Shown piece after piece: positions 8,315 through 21,176 of a stretch of 64,000 nt of DNA; within the stretch, counting starts at the first letter, position 1, and every line of letters begins with the position of its first letter. This DNA comes from Adiantum capillus-veneris (lineage: Eukaryota > Streptophyta > Polypodiopsida > Polypodiales > Pteridaceae): NCBI GenBank assembly GCA_014529385.2, contig CM043970.1, positions 62,485,496 through 62,549,495 on the forward strand, in the 5' to 3' direction. The position numbers and the translations under genes were made by a program. The notes under the pieces are model-generated. The model saw only the letters and a list, made by a program, of their open reading frames with translations. It was not told where the DNA came from and did not search any database.

Positions 8315-11300
8315 TCATGTGTATGAGAGTAAGCCCAAAGCTTTTTGGAAAGCTTCAAACTTTTCTCGTGATAACGCCTTCATAAATAGATCTGCAATGT
8401 TATCCTGTGTAGGACAGTAAGTTAGTGTGATCTCCCCTGCATGTAGCCTTTCCCTGACATAGTGGTAGTGAACCTCTATGTGATTTGTTATTGCATGAAA
8501 TACTGGATTCCTTGCAACTTCCATAGCACTCTGACTGTCAGTGAAAATGGTAGTGGGTGCCTGTTGACACTCACAAAGATCTGCCAATAACCTGCATATC
8601 CATACACAATCAACTGTTGTTGTGAAAGCTGCCCTGTACTCAGCTTCACAAGTTGATGTAGCCACTGTGGGTTGCTTCTTGCTTAGCCAAAATATACATG
8701 CATTTCCCAAGAAATAACAATTCCCACTTGTGGAATGTCGTGTGTCAAAATCACCAGCCCAATCTGAATCGCTGTAACCAAGAAGCTGCATAGAACTGTG
8801 ATTTCCATACATATCCCCCCTTGGAAAGAACATGGAAAGATTAGGCGTACCTGAAAGGTAACAAAGTATGCGCTTCACAGCCTGCCAATGATGCATACTT
8901 GGGCTGTGCATAAATCTACTTGCTTGTGAAACCTCAAATTGAATGTCTGGACGAGTGTTGCCTGCCAAATATATCAAGCAGCCAACCGTTGCTGCATAAG
9001 TATGAACATCAAAAGGTTCTCCATCATTGTGCATGCTCAACTTTTATCCAGTTTCTATGGGTGTAGAGATTGGTTTACAATTTTGAATACCAAACTTGTC
9101 CGAAATTTTATGCAAATATTTTGCCTGCAACATGTATATGCCATCCTCTGATTGCACAAACTGAATACCCAAGTAATAATGTAGCAAACCAAGATCAAAC
9201 ATCTCAAAGGTTTTTCTCAAAGCATCTTTAAACGCTTCAATTTCATCTGCAGTATTGCCTGTAAGAAGCATATCATCCACATAAAGTGTTAGCATAATGA
9301 GAACTCTATCTCTATTTTTGACATACAAAGTACTTTCTGTTGGACTATTCTAAAATCCCTCGCCAATCAAATAAGTATGTATCTTCTCATACCATGCTCT
9401 TGGAGCCTGTTTGAGACCATACAAAGCTTTACGCAATCTACATACCTTTTGCTCTTGACCTTTTACAACAAAACCACTTGGTTGACTTACATAAACTTCT
9501 TCCTGCAAATCACCATTTAAAAAAGCAGTTTTGATATCCAACTGATGCACTTTCCAACCATGATGAGCAACAATTGCAACTAGTGATCTAACTGTGGACG
9601 CACGAGAAGTAGGAGCAAAGGTTTCATCATAATCTATGCCTTTCTGTTGCGCATAGCCTTTTGCCACAAGCCTTGCTTTGTACCTGTCAAGAGTACCATC
9701 TTGTTTCCTTTTTACCTTAAAAACCCACTTTGTACCAATAGGCTTTTTACCTGTAGGAAAGTCCACTAGATTCCATGTATGATTCTTATGAATAGAATCA
9801 ATTTCTTGCTGCATAGCATCTTTCCACTGAACACACTCTAAAGCTTGTTCAAATGAATCAGGCTCATCTGCATCACAAAGAGTTATAAAGCAAGACAAAT
9901 CTACTTGCTCTCTGCCAAAAGTAGTACAAGCACGTGTTTTTTGTGGCAACGGTGCATCCAACTTGCTATCCTGCAAAGTTTTTTGAACCCATTTAGGCAA
10001 GGTTCTTTCTTCCCTGAGAACTTCTTGCTCTTCACGCACAATTTCCTCTACATCAAGAGGTGTCACATGCTGATCAAAAGATTGATCAAGATTATCAGGT
10101 TGTGATTCTTGATTCTCCACAAAAGAAGGAAGCAAACCTTCAAATACATCATGTGTCTGCATATGAGGTACATCAAAAGCAACCATAGGTTGAGCAGTAG
10201 CTTCTGCAAAAATTACATCACGACTTTCAAAAATCTTGTTTGTAGCAGGATTGTAAAGTCTATAACCTTTACTTCCACTACTGTACCCCACAAATATACA
10301 TTTGATTGCCTTATCATCAAGCTTCCCACGTAGCTGCTAAGGGATGTGAGCATAAGCAAGACAACCAAAAACAAGAAGATAACTGACTGAAGGTTTTTTT
10401 TCATACCAAGCTTCATATGGAGTAATGGTCTTCAAGGCACGAGTAGGAAACCTGTTCAAAACATGTGCTGCACAAGCAACTGCCTCCATCCATAGCTTAT
10501 GAGGCAAACTCTTAGCCTTGAGCATACATCTAGCCGTCTCCATACATCTAGCTGTCTCCATTAAAGACCTGTTATTCCTTTCTACAACACCATTATGTTG
10601 TGGTGTGTATGGCATAGTGCATTGGTGTTTAATGCCTTTCTTTCCCAAAAAATCCTTAAATGCACCTGACATGTATTCACCTCCTCGATCAGTACGAAGA
10701 GTCTGTACTTTGCAACCTGTTTCATTTTCAACCATGGCGACATAATGTTGAAAAATTGCAAACACATCTGACTTTGCTTTGAGTGGATACACCCAACAAA
10801 ACCTGGAAAAGTCATCAATGAAGGTCACAAAATAAAGGTTGTTTCCCATAGATGGTGTCCTGATAGGACCACATACATCACTGTGTACAAGCTGCAACTT
10901 TCGTGTCCCTCTAACTGAACCATCCTGCGAAAATGCAAATCTGTGCATCTTTCCAAGAATGCAACCTTCACATACATGTCTTGGTGGCATCTCCAATAAA
11001 GACAAATCATGCACCATATTATGACGTTGTAAAGTCATCAAACTTCCTTAACCAACATGCCCAAATCTAGCATGCCACAACTCAGCATCCTGCATGGCCT
11101 GAGTCTTTGTTTCTGCAATACATACCTGAATCTGCTTTTCATAACGATCTAGCACAAATAGTCCATTTTCCAGAGAACCTGTAGTGATAAGAGAATAACC
11201 ATTCTCTCGATCTCGTACAACACATCTGTCATCCTCAAAAATGACCCGAAGACCATTTTTTGCAAGAGAGGATACAGACAACAAATTCTTCTTGATCCCT

Positions 11301-11864
11301 GAAACATATAAGACATCCGGCAAGCATAAATCTAAACCATCTGAAATGGTAATCAAAATCTTACCAACGCCTTTGATTGGATAAGAAACATTATTTTCAC
11401 ATGTCACCTTCTTTCCTACTGGAGCTGTATCCAATGAACAAAACAAATCCTTCCTTGAAGTGATATGCCTGGATGCACCACTATCAAAGTACCAAATCAT
11501 TTGTGTCTCGTCAACACTGTAAGCAGAAAAATCTGAACATACTAAGAAAGCATAAGAATCCTGCACAAAGTTTGCAGACTCTTCTTTAGTTGTAGAAGAA
11601 TCACCAGAAGCTGAAACAACCAAACTTGACTCTTTCTTCTTTTCTTTAGCAATTCGCCTTTTACACTCACTAATGTAGTGACCAGGTTTCTTGCAGTAGT
11701 GACATTTACCTTTCTTCTTGGACTTGTCGGAATCACCTTTAGACTTCTCTGAAGACTGTCCTGCATCAGACTTGGAGTGATGAGTACTCTTTTTACCCTT
11801 GTTTTTGTTCTGTACAACAAGAGCATGATCCATACTATCCACCTGTAAAGACTTGTTCTTACAT
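8315..11864 (-). pseudogene. Copia-1 pol and gag C-terminus (PR-INT-RT-RNase H), broken by stops
   Basis: Encodes the copia polyprotein that cleaves, copies and integrates the element. Reading leftwards: CCHC zinc knuckle CHYCKKPGHYISEC (about 11690), protease with FDSGASRHIT (about 11480), GAG-pre-integrase ending LWHARFGHVG (about 11055), and integrase with HSDVCGP, TDRGGEY and PQHNGVVERNNR (10930-10560). Reverse transcriptase follows with QLDIKTAFLNG (about 9530) and LYVDDMLLTG (about 9270), then RNase H with SDSDWAGD (about 8760) and a STCEAEYRAAF motif. Catalytic residues are present. Four in-frame stops interrupt one frame at 11048-11050, 10337-10339, 9350-9352 and 9044-9046. A 21-bp in-frame duplication lies at about 10524-10565. 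The sequence resembles the Tork/Tnt1 side of copia, but the lineage is not firm. Confidence 0.9.
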
Positions 11865-12084
11865 TGACGAAAGCAAAGGGAACCCCCAGCCCCGAATCCC
11901 AACGGCCTCTAAAACTCCGAGGGCCGAATGGCACGCCTCGAGCTTGTCACGGTAAAGCGAACAGGGGGCACCACCTAACTTTGAGCGGCTAGGACGCAAA
12001 CAACACACCACCATAACAAAGTTTTCATCCAAGAGAGATGGATGCTTGGAGTAATGGTGAAGAGGAAGCGGAATGAGATCAAAT

Positions 12085-12137
<53 letters not shown>

Positions 12138-12505
12138 CCGACTTAGTACTTAGGCACCATAGAAGGATGGCAAATCCGCACACCCTTCACACATACACAA
12201 GCTCACTCCAAACACAAGACTAGGTGGCGATTCCGTACACCTCACATGGGCAAAACATTGCAAGAAACATACTCACAAAACCTCAAGCTTTATTTAGAGA
12301 ATAAGGTGATGACATGGGGAGCATAGGGTAGGGAAAAAAGAAGGGAGAGAGTGGTAGAGCACATGGCGGATAGGTGGGAGCTGATGGCGAAGACTCGCAC
12401 GAGGGTTATGGCCATCATCCTTCATTTAGCTGCCCTTCATCTTCCATAGACCAAGGGTGTAGAGGTCATGCTCAAGTCGAGCATGGTGACTGCGGTGATG
12501 GTGAT

Positions 12506-12545
<40 letters not shown>

Positions 12546-13472
12546 AGGCACACACAGTGCATAGTGTACTCTCTGGTGATGTTGTGTGTGTCCTTAGTGT
12601 GATGGTGACCCCTCTTTATATAGGGAATGAGGGGGGAGAAATTCTAGAATTTAGAAATGAAGAAATCATTATCTACACAGGCCATGTGACTGTGGGCCCC
12701 ACTTGTCTGGTTGTGTGTATATGCGCTAGAACAGCAGTCTCATGAGAGAGAGACTAAGAGAGAGAGATGGGTTGATGAAAAAAGTGAGAGGTGACATGGA
12801 TAATAAAGTAATTACAAGAGGGGAGAGAGGGGATTGTTTTCAGAGGTGAATCTGTGTGCAGATGTGTGTGAATACAAGAAAAATCAGGTAACCATCTGAT
12901 GGGGATGGGTCTGTGGGCACCTTTTTCAGTGAAACTGAGTGTGTATGAGTGTGGGGGAGGTTATCTGGCTACAGGATAGGAGACATGGCACCCTTTAGAG
13001 AGAGAGAGAGAGGGGATATTTGGGTCATGGGATATGAAAGGAGAGAGAAAAGGGGGGTGGGGTATACTGTTTTGGAAGATAGGAGAGGTGGCATGTGAGT
13101 TAGGGTGCATTATTGGTAAGGACAGGGGGTGGGGTAGCTTGAGGGGAGAGAGAAAGGAGAAAGGACAAGGGGAAGAGAGAAAGGAGAAAGGACAAGGGGA
13201 AGAGAGAGGGGGTTGACTTTTTTGTGTGGAAGAGAGGAAAAGGGACACATGGTGGGGCAAAAGTGAAGAAAAAGGAGGCAGGGTGGGGATGGGTTCCCCG
13301 CAGGCACGAGGTGGCCTATTTTACCTTTCTCACTTATTTACATACTCATATTTTATTTTTTTTCTTACTTTTTCCAATGCCTTTTATCACTCCCTCCCTA
13401 AGAGGGGGTTTCCATGGGGTGGGGAAGAGAGAAGAGGGGTATGGGAGCCTGGCTTGTGAGAAGCCCCCATCA
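11865..13472 (-). repeat. Gypsy-A 3' LTR
   Basis: Matches 19618-21175. It contains (GA)n at about 12087-12134, (GT)n at about 12510-12542 and a minus-strand TATATAAAG box at 12614-12622. On the minus strand a polypurine tract AAAAGGGGAGGGCTAA (13473-13488) precedes it. Confidence 0.9.
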
Positions 13473-13617
13473 TTAGCCCTCCCCTTTTGGCTAGAGGCAT
13501 TCATGCCTCTAGCTCATCTGTTTGATCATTATCGTCGGAGGTGGCGACTGATGGTGTATCCTCATTTGGAATCTCAATAGGTGGAGCCTGGTCAAATCGA
13601 AGAAAATAAGGTTTAAG

Positions 13618-16600
13618 TCACCAACCATTTACCCTGGTTTTATGAAGTTTTCCATCAGCCTCCATAAGTTGGTAGCTTCCATTGGCATACTTTTTCCTGA
13701 TGATGAAAGGGCCTTCCCATCGGAGTAGGAGTTTCTTATCCTTGCGCGTGTCGAAGCGATTGTCATAGCGGAGCACCAACATTCCTTTCTTCAATTCTTT
13801 TTTCCGGAGATGCTGCTTAAAGCTAAGCCGTCTATGCTCTGCTTGTGCCGCATAATAATTTATTGCTTCTTCTCTGTCCAACTTCTGCAGTCTTTTCAAG
13901 TCGATGATCTGATCTCTCAAATGCATGTTCGACTGTTGAAGTTTTCTTGTCATTACTCTGAGACTTTGTAGTTGCACTTCAATGGGCAAGATTGCTTCCT
14001 TACCAAATACTAAATGATACGGTGTGAATCCCAAGGATGTACGGAATGAAGTTCTGTAGGCCCATAAAGCTGGTAGTAGGTACTTATCCCAGTCTCCAGG
14101 ATGATTGTTTACCTGCTTGGTAATAATTTTAGAAACCATTCCATTTACCTTTTCAACTAGGCCATTACATTGAGGGTAATATGGTGAAGAGTGCCTTCTT
14201 GTAATGCCCAGTTTCTGTATTAATTCTCCTACCAAGTCTGCTCTGAAACATGGCCCTCTATCAGAGATGATCTTTAAAGGTGTTCCAAACCTGCAGCATA
14301 TGTGCTCGTAGATAAATTTAGCTACCTCTACCGCTGTGATTCTAGTGGTGGATGTAGCCTCTGCCCATCTAGTCATGCAGTCGACCCCCATGATAATGTA
14401 GAATTTTCCTGAGTTGGCCCTAGGTAATGGCCCAATGGCATCGATACCCCATTTTTCAAATGGGCCATATGAAAGAATAAGTGTCTGTGGTTCATGCATA
14501 AGTGACCTAGTGCCGGCCTTTTGACACAACTTACACGTTTTGCACCAGTGGTGTACATCACGGTTGAGGCTAGGCCATATGAAGCCTGCTTATGCAAGAT
14601 TTTCCTACTTGTTATATCTAGGGCAAAGTGACCACCACAAACCCCGTCGTGACAGTTAGCAATTACTCTCGTGATTTCCTGAGAGAGAGGGACCTTCCCG
14701 AGTATTTGGTCCTTACCCTTACAGTACAAACCTTCATTGATGAGTCGATACCTTGTGGCCTTCTGCGTCAGCCATTGCTTCTGTCCCTTTGTTAAATCTG
14801 ATGGGCATTCCCCTGTTTCCAAAAAATGCATGATGTCATTCAAGGCGTCACTGCCTTGAAATAGAGGGAGCTTTAGCTTTATTGTTTCAACCACCATTTC
14901 CTGTAGTCTTTCACTTGCTAGGACATCTGCTTCTTGGTTTTGAGCCCTTGGGATATGGTGTATTTGAACTTCTTCAAACTTACCCAACAAGGTTTTTACA
15001 CCACTTAAGTGAGTCCTTAAACTAGGATTCTTGCATGTCCGTGCTCCATTTACTTGCCTTACCAGAAGTAGAGCATCCCCAAATACATTAAGGCATTGTA
15101 CACCTTGCGAGACGCACCATTGTAGACCCTTGGTTAGTGCTGCATATTCAGCTTCATTGTTAGAATGTGAATCTAACAACTGGCCCAACAAAAATACCTT
15201 TTTCCCTTTGTCATCAAAGACCACTATGCCTGCAGCTATTTTGTCGGACGCTCGCTTGTAGGCTCCATCAAAGTAGAGAGAGTATGCTCCTTCTACCATC
15301 GGTGGTACTGGAGGTAATCGGACTTCTCCTCCCTTAGATTGCTTCTCCTTCCTTTCAAAGACTTGGTAGGTCATGAGTCCCCCCAAACTTGCCCTTGTCG
15401 TGCTTTCTACCTGTACCGTGTAGTCAAACTCTTGCAGACGAACTAGCCATTTAGTAATCCTAGCAGACACATCCATGTGTTGTACAACATAGGGAAATAT
15501 TTCATCCGTGGTTAGAATCACAAATTGCTTAGGCAGCAAATATGACCTAAACTTTGTAGTTGCGAATCTAAGAGCTAGGACTAAGTGTTCCACATGGGTG
15601 AAACCTTTCTCTCCTACTGTCATCATTCGACTAGAGAAGTAGATTGGCCTCATGAAAGATGTCGTCGTATCCTTTTGGAGTAGCACAACCCCCAATGAGT
15701 CATCACCAACACTTTAGGTGACATATAATTTTTCATCCCACTTAGGTGGTGAGATAGTTAATAGGGTGGCTAAGAACTCCTTTATCTTCTTGAAGTGATG
15801 TTCGCTTTCCTCGTCCCAAGTGAAAGTTGATCTTTGAGTGAGTTGTTGTAGTGGTAGAACAAGTTGTGATAGTAGATGTATGAATCTACTTGAGTACCTC
15901 ACCTTCTGTAAAAAAGAGACCAGTTGGACGTGCGGTCGTTGGTGAAGGTAGGGCTATGAGTGAGGACACCTTACTTGGGTCGGCGTTGATACCTTTTGCT
16001 GAAATTTCATGGCCTAGTAGAATGAATTTACTCTCCCCAATGTGGCATTTATCCACGTTTAATTGCCCGCCTAGGCTCTGCAACCTGGCCAAACCTTCAG
16101 TTACCTTTTCTAAATGTGAAATACAGGAGCTATATATACAAAAGTCATCAATGAACACTCTTATGGATGTTCCAAAGAACGGTTGAACAACATATGTGAT
16201 ATATCTTTGGAATGTGACAGGTGCATTTGTGAGAAAAAATGGCATAACCCTGTATGCAAAACAACCCCATGGCGTGATAAAAGTGGTTTTTAGCTGATCT
16301 TCCAAGGCTATGCGTATTTGAAAGTATCCGGAATAACCATCACAGACTATATAGCATTCAAAACCCGCTAGTTCATTCAGAATTTCATCCAAGAAAGGGA
16401 GAGGAAAGTGGTCTCTCTCTATAGCTGCATTTAGTGTTTTGTAGTCAACAGACCCTCCACTTACCATTCTTTTTAGGCGTCACCACTACGGGTGACACCC
16501 ATTCTGAGTTTTCTACAGGATAGATGAATCCCGCCTCCAGCAGTTTCCTTACCTCGGCCAAGAGTGCCTTTTCTTGTATGACCCCCAGTCGTCGTAGCTT

Positions 16601-17240
16601 TTGCACAACTGGTTTTATCCCTTCCTTCAGCTTAATATGATGTTCCACCACTGTAATGCCTGTGATTCTTTCATAGTTGTCAATGAACAGGTTAGGAAAT
16701 CCCATCAACATTTGCAAAAAAACTATCTTTCTCCTCAAGTGTTAATTTCGTAGAAAACATACCCTTCAACCTACTTCCTCCTAGCCCAGGTGATTTGCTT
16801 TCCTCTTCATTGGGTTGCCCTTTTGGTGATGGATCACCAGTTGTGCTTACCCTTTGCGGATCTTTCATAATGATACCCATCACATCAATGGAACTGTCAC
16901 TTTCATCGGTGGATGTGGTCTCCTCCTCAAAAGTGGAAGATTCGCTAGTGGTTTCATCTGCCGATGTTTCCAAATTCATTTGCTTATGCTTGCCAATCCT
17001 CATGGCGTAGTAGATTGTCTCCCCTTTCTTACCGGTCATGCGTAGAAGGCCCGTACCCCAGTCCTGTTTTGCCTTCATGGCCATCAACCATGGCCTTCCC
17101 AAGATTAGTGGATAGCCCTCCCCCTTAGTAGGCATTACAAAAACATCTACCTCTACCTCATTGTTGAAAGCTTTATTTTCACAGCACTTACCACACCCAC
17201 ACACTTTACTTTTGCATTGTTTTCCATCTTTGCCTTGCAT
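13618..17240 (-). pseudogene. Gypsy-A pol (PR-RT-RNase H-second RNase H-INT), broken
   Basis: Read leftwards. A protease C-part (YPLILGRPWL, about 17120) is followed by RT with VVVTPKKNGKWRVC (about 16460), a motif around YCDGYSGYFQI-like sequence (16340) and the catalytic FIDDF box (about 16155). The connection RNase H has VVLLQKDTT and HVEHLVLALRF (15690-15580). A second, type-I RNase H has LYFDGAYK (about 15265), SNNEAEYAAL (about 15155) and NQEADVLAS (about 14920). Integrase has GIDAIGPLP (14440), ISDRGPCF (14260) and CNGLVEKVN (14150). Frameshifts lie near 17200, 16700, 16460, 15890 and 14530-14580, with a stop at 15714-15716. Two RNase H domains are typical of Tat and related non-chromodomain gypsy lineages. 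Confidence 0.88.
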
Positions 17241-18790
17241 GGAGAAGGCCTCTCAACCTCGAGCCCTAATCGAAGCATCATAGCTTCGCTCATTACATAG
17301 ATTTGTGCACCTCCATCAATGTAGGTGTTTCCAACCCTCTTTCCTTTTATGTTTACGTCGACAATTGGAAGGATGTCGTCCATGTTGCAACCCGAAATTG
17401 CTTCGGCTACCTTTGTTTTGGAGCATCTTGTACTTACCATTTTGGACCATTGTCGCCTTACTTTAGGTGCAAGATGTAGCATCTATGGCCATGTAATCTT
17501 CGGTCCTTGCTCTGCCACATCCAATGTTAGATCATAGGGCTTAGAACTTTCCCCTAGCTGGAAGTCGGTGATGCCCAATTTCCGTCGTGGCCTGGATGGC
17601 CTCTTGCTAGTCTCTCCTCTCATGCTTCTCTCATCATCTGATTGTGTAGCTTTCTCCCTCCTAGCTCTTTTCACAGTCATAGCTTCAAGTGGTTCTGAAA
17701 AGGTTACCTTCTCCTTACCCTTGTCCCTCTCCTTTTCTCTGAGTGCATCCACTACTACAGCTTTTCCTTTCTCTTCTAGCCTTATGATGTTTACAGGGCG
17801 ATCAGGTGGTGGTGCTGGTGGAAGAGGTGGAATGGATGCTTGTGGTGGTGTCTGGGGTGGACGTAGAATTTGTGTTGGTGGGGCTGGTGCTTGGGGTGGG
17901 GGTGTTCTTTCTATAGGGGGTGACAATTGGTTCCTCCTACCTCCTCTATTATAGTTTTGTCGTGGTTTGGGACAGTAGTACATACCGTGATTGTCTTCTC
18001 CGCAGTTGTAGTAGTGATACTCCATGTTTTGTCGTCATGCTCTTCTAGGGTCTTGATCTCTTTCTTGACTCCTCCCTTGCTGTATTAAGTGGACAAACAA
18101 ATTCTGCAGTTGGTCAGTAATATGGGCCAGCATATCTTGTTGGTCATCTCTTACCCCAAGAGACGGTGGTGGTGGTGGAATGGTGATTGTCGTAGTTGCT
18201 GGTCGACGCGATGTTCCTGCTTCTGTTGACTCGGTTTCTTTGGCTTTCATTCGCAGCTTCTTGTCCTTAAGGCGAGCAATCTCAACGGCTAACTCGTACG
18301 TAGCCGGGAATCTACCTTTCACCTTCTCCTTGAGAAGCGGCCATAAGCCATGCGTGAACCGATCTTTTTTTTGGAAATCGGGTGCAGCTTCCCTCCTTGC
18401 CAGTGACTCAACCCACCGTTTGCACAAATCTACAAATTTGGACTCATAGGTGGCATATTCTAAAAGACCCTCCTGCTTCAAGTCTCTCAACTTGTCCCAC
18501 AAATTTTCTGAAGTGGTACCTCCCCCAAAGCGCCTCGTAAAAGAGGTTTTTAAGGTCTCCCAGTCATCCTTGGTTGCTTGTGGAAGTGCATTGTACCATG
18601 ATCTAGCTTCTAGCTTCATGAGATGCTTAAAGATTCTAACCCGGGATTCATCCGTATCTTTGTTGCTCACTACACATGCTACTTCAAAGTCATCTATGAA
18701 GTCTGTTACCAAATCCTCCCCCTTCTTTCCTTTAAATGTTGGAAATGCTACACTTGCCATGATTACCGAGAGAGAGCTAGAAAGACACAC
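17153..18790 (-). pseudogene. Gypsy-A gag and start of protease, broken by two stops
   Basis: Encodes the capsid polyprotein. The start at 18790 gives MCLSSSLSVIMASVAFPTF; MASV is the more likely start, at about 18757. A Retrotrans_gag domain is visible (RIFKHLMKLEARSWYNALP, 18640-18590; FTRRFGGGT). A Pro-rich stretch (about 17800-17930) and a CCHC-like knuckle, YYNCGEDNHGMYYC (about 18010), follow. The knuckle has Tyr where the first Cys is expected. Stops at 18035-18037 and at 17483-17485 interrupt a single frame that continues into the protease region (YIDGGAQIYVMSE, about 17305). The Asp-Gly-Gly active site replaces the common Asp-Ser/Thr-Gly, as in several plant gypsy groups. The frame is lost near 17200. 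Confidence 0.85.
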
Positions 18791-19617
18791 TTCTTAACTT
18801 GCAAAAAAAAATTTCTTCTTTACAAGGAGGCGTGTATACCCTCTTATACTAGGACATAGATTAAAACTTCAAACAGTACATTGCCTTGTACCAAAGGTAA
18901 GACAAATAACTGATCTGATGCCAGAACCTCAAAAAACCGCTCTCCACCCAGCATGGTGCCGATGACGTGCTGGTAGTGAGCCTTCAAGTCCAGTATTACC
19001 TTGATTGAGCATACATGTATTGGTATGTGTGATCTGTCTTGAGGTAGGTTGCACTGATTCATGTGAAGCTTAGAGGTGCTTAGTCACTGTCCAAGGTTGT
19101 GGGAGAGGGTGGTGTTCTTTCTTGAAACAAACTCAGTAGATCCCTAGTTTCTCTAGTGAGAGTGTGAGCCAATGCTTCCATTATTTGTGCTCCAGCATCA
19201 GGTGTGACTTGGAAACTGACTGTGATAATTACCTCGGTGACTTGAGTTACCCGATTCTCAAAGTAGAATAGTGTTGATTCTCTATTGTGCAGAGCTCCTT
19301 CCATCTTGTTGTTGTGGGTTGGTTGGAGGTTGCGGACATGGTTTCGACCTTCTCCTTCTTCTTCTTGGCACTCAAACTATGTATATCCACTGGTTTTGGC
19401 GTGCTGGTTGACTCTCCCACTGCAAATAAATTACCGTTACGCCTGGCACTCGAGCTTTGATGGAGATGCGGAGTTCGTCTAGTTGTGCTTGTAGATCTTC
19501 TTCTTCTGTCATCGAGTTAGCAAATCCTGCTAGCCATTCATCCATTCACAATATTTAGGGGTTTCAATCTTGTAAACTGAAGGGTTTCATGAAAAGATCC
19601 TCCATGGGGGCACCAAA
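18791..19617 (-). other. Gypsy-A 5' leader, possible gag N-terminal remnant
   Basis: No recognised protein. A 74-codon minus-strand open frame (19080-19304) has no motif I can name. The right end (19597-19617) reads TTTGGTGCCCCCATGGAGG on the minus strand beside the LTR. That is where a primer site should be, but I cannot assign the tRNA. Confidence 0.6.
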
Positions 19618-19830
19618 TGATGGGAGCAAAGCGAACCCCGAACCTCGACGGCCTCTAAAACTCCGAGGGCCGAATGGCGTGCCTCGAGCCTGTCACGGTA
19701 AAGCGAACAGGGGGCACCACCTAACTTTGAGCGGCTAGGACGCAAACAACACACCACCATAACAAAGTTTTCATCCAAGAGAGATGGATGCTTGGAGTAA
19801 TGATGAAGAGGAAGGGGAATGAGATCAAAT

Positions 19831-19880
<50 letters not shown>

Positions 19881-21175
19881 AGCGGCTTAGTACTTAGGCA
19901 CCATAGAAGGATGGCGAATCCGCACACCCTTCACACATACACAAGCTCACTCCAAACACAAGATTAGGTGGCGATTTCACACACCTCACATGGGCAAAAC
20001 ATTGCAAGAAACATACTCACAAAACCTCAAGCTTTATGTAGAGAATAAGGTGATGACATGGGGAGCATAGGGTAGGGGAAAGAGAAGGAAGAGAGTGGTA
20101 GAGCACATGGCGGATAGGTGGGAGCTGATGGCGAAGACTCGCACGAGGGTTATGGCCATCATCCTTCATTTAGCTGCCCTTCATCTTCCATAGACCAAGG
20201 GTGTAGAGGTCATGCTCAAGTCGAACATGGTGACTGCGGTGATGGTGATGGTGTGTGTGTGTGTGTGTGTGTGTGCTAGGCACACACAGTGCATAGTGTA
20301 CTCTCTGGTGATGTTGTGTGTGTCCTTAGTGTGATGGTGACCCCTCTTTATATAGGGAAGGAGGGGGGAGAAATTCTAGAATTTAGAAATGAAGAAATTA
20401 TTATCTACACAGGCCATGTGACTGTGGGCCCCACTTGTCTCGCTGTGTGTATATGCGCCATAACAGCAGTCTCATGAGAGAGAGAGACTAAGAGAGAGAG
20501 ATGGGTTGATGAAAAAAGTGAGAGGTGACATGGAGAATAGAGTAATTACAAGAGGGGAGAGAGGGGATTGTTTTTAGAGGTGAATCTGTGTGCAGATGTG
20601 TGTGAACACAAGAAAAATCAGGTAACCACCGGATGGGGATGGGTCTGTGGGCACCTTTTTCAGTGAAACTGAGTGTGTATGAGTGTGGGGGAGGCTATCT
20701 GGCTACAGGATAGGAGACATGGCACCCTTTAGAGAGAGAGAGGGGATATTTGGGTCATGGGATATGATAAGAGAGAGAAAAGGGGGGTGGGGTATACTGT
20801 TTTGGAAGATAGGAGAGGTGGCATGTGAGTTAGGGTGCATTATTGGTAAGGACAGGGGGTGGGGTAGCTTGAGGGGGGAGAGAAAGGAAAAAGGACAAGG
20901 GGAAGAGAGAGGGGGTTGACCTTTTTGAGTGGAGGAGAGGAAAAGGGACACACGGTGGGACAAAAGTGAAGAAAAAGGAGGCAGGGTGGGGATGGGCTGC
21001 CCCGCAGGCATGAGGTGGCCTATTTTACCTTTCTCACTTATTTACATACTTATACTTTGTTTTTTTTCTTGCTTTTTCCAATGCCTTTTATCACTCCCTC
21101 CCTAAGAGGGGGTTTCCATGGGGTGGGGAAGAGAGAAGAGGGGTATGGGAGCCTGGCTTGTGAAAAGCCCCCATT
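19618..21175 (-). repeat. Gypsy-A 5' LTR with promoter
   Basis: Matches 11865-13472. A minus-strand TATATAAAG box lies at 20346-20354 in a context identical to the other LTR. The (GT)n tract is shorter than in the 3' LTR (about 20251-20275). Confidence 0.9.
20346..20354 (-). promoter_or_regulatory. TATA box of gypsy-A 5' LTR
   Basis: Minus strand reads CCCTATATAAAGAGG. Conserved in the other LTR at 12614-12622. It would drive leftward transcription of gypsy-A. Confidence 0.6.
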
Positions 21176-21176
21176 A

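Larger units (their letters stand above)
11865..21175 (-). mobile_element. Gypsy-A: Ty3/gypsy element nested in copia-1 gag
   Basis: LTRs at 11865-13472 and 19618-21175 are closely similar over about 1.6 kb, including matching (GA)n and (GT)n tracts. They start TGATGGG or a decayed form and end CCCATCA or CCCATTA. The flanking pentamers are TACAT on the left and AACGT on the right, matching at 3 of 5 positions, as expected of a decayed duplication. A polypurine tract lies beside the left LTR and a primer-site-like stretch beside the right LTR, so it lies on the minus strand. Confidence 0.9.

Noticed and set aside
11542-11934. Arg-rich second frame overlapping copia-1 gag
   Set aside because: Shadow of the zinc-knuckle and protease coding frame; it crosses the gypsy-A LTR boundary.
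13034-13216. Gly-Lys-Glu-rich plus-strand frame
   Set aside because: It lies in the gypsy-A LTR, in purine-rich DNA repeated at 20683-20919, on the strand opposite to the element's transcription.
19587-19778. Minus-strand frame across the gypsy-A LTR edge
   Set aside because: Spans LTR and primer region and has no motif. A matching frame would be broken in the other LTR.
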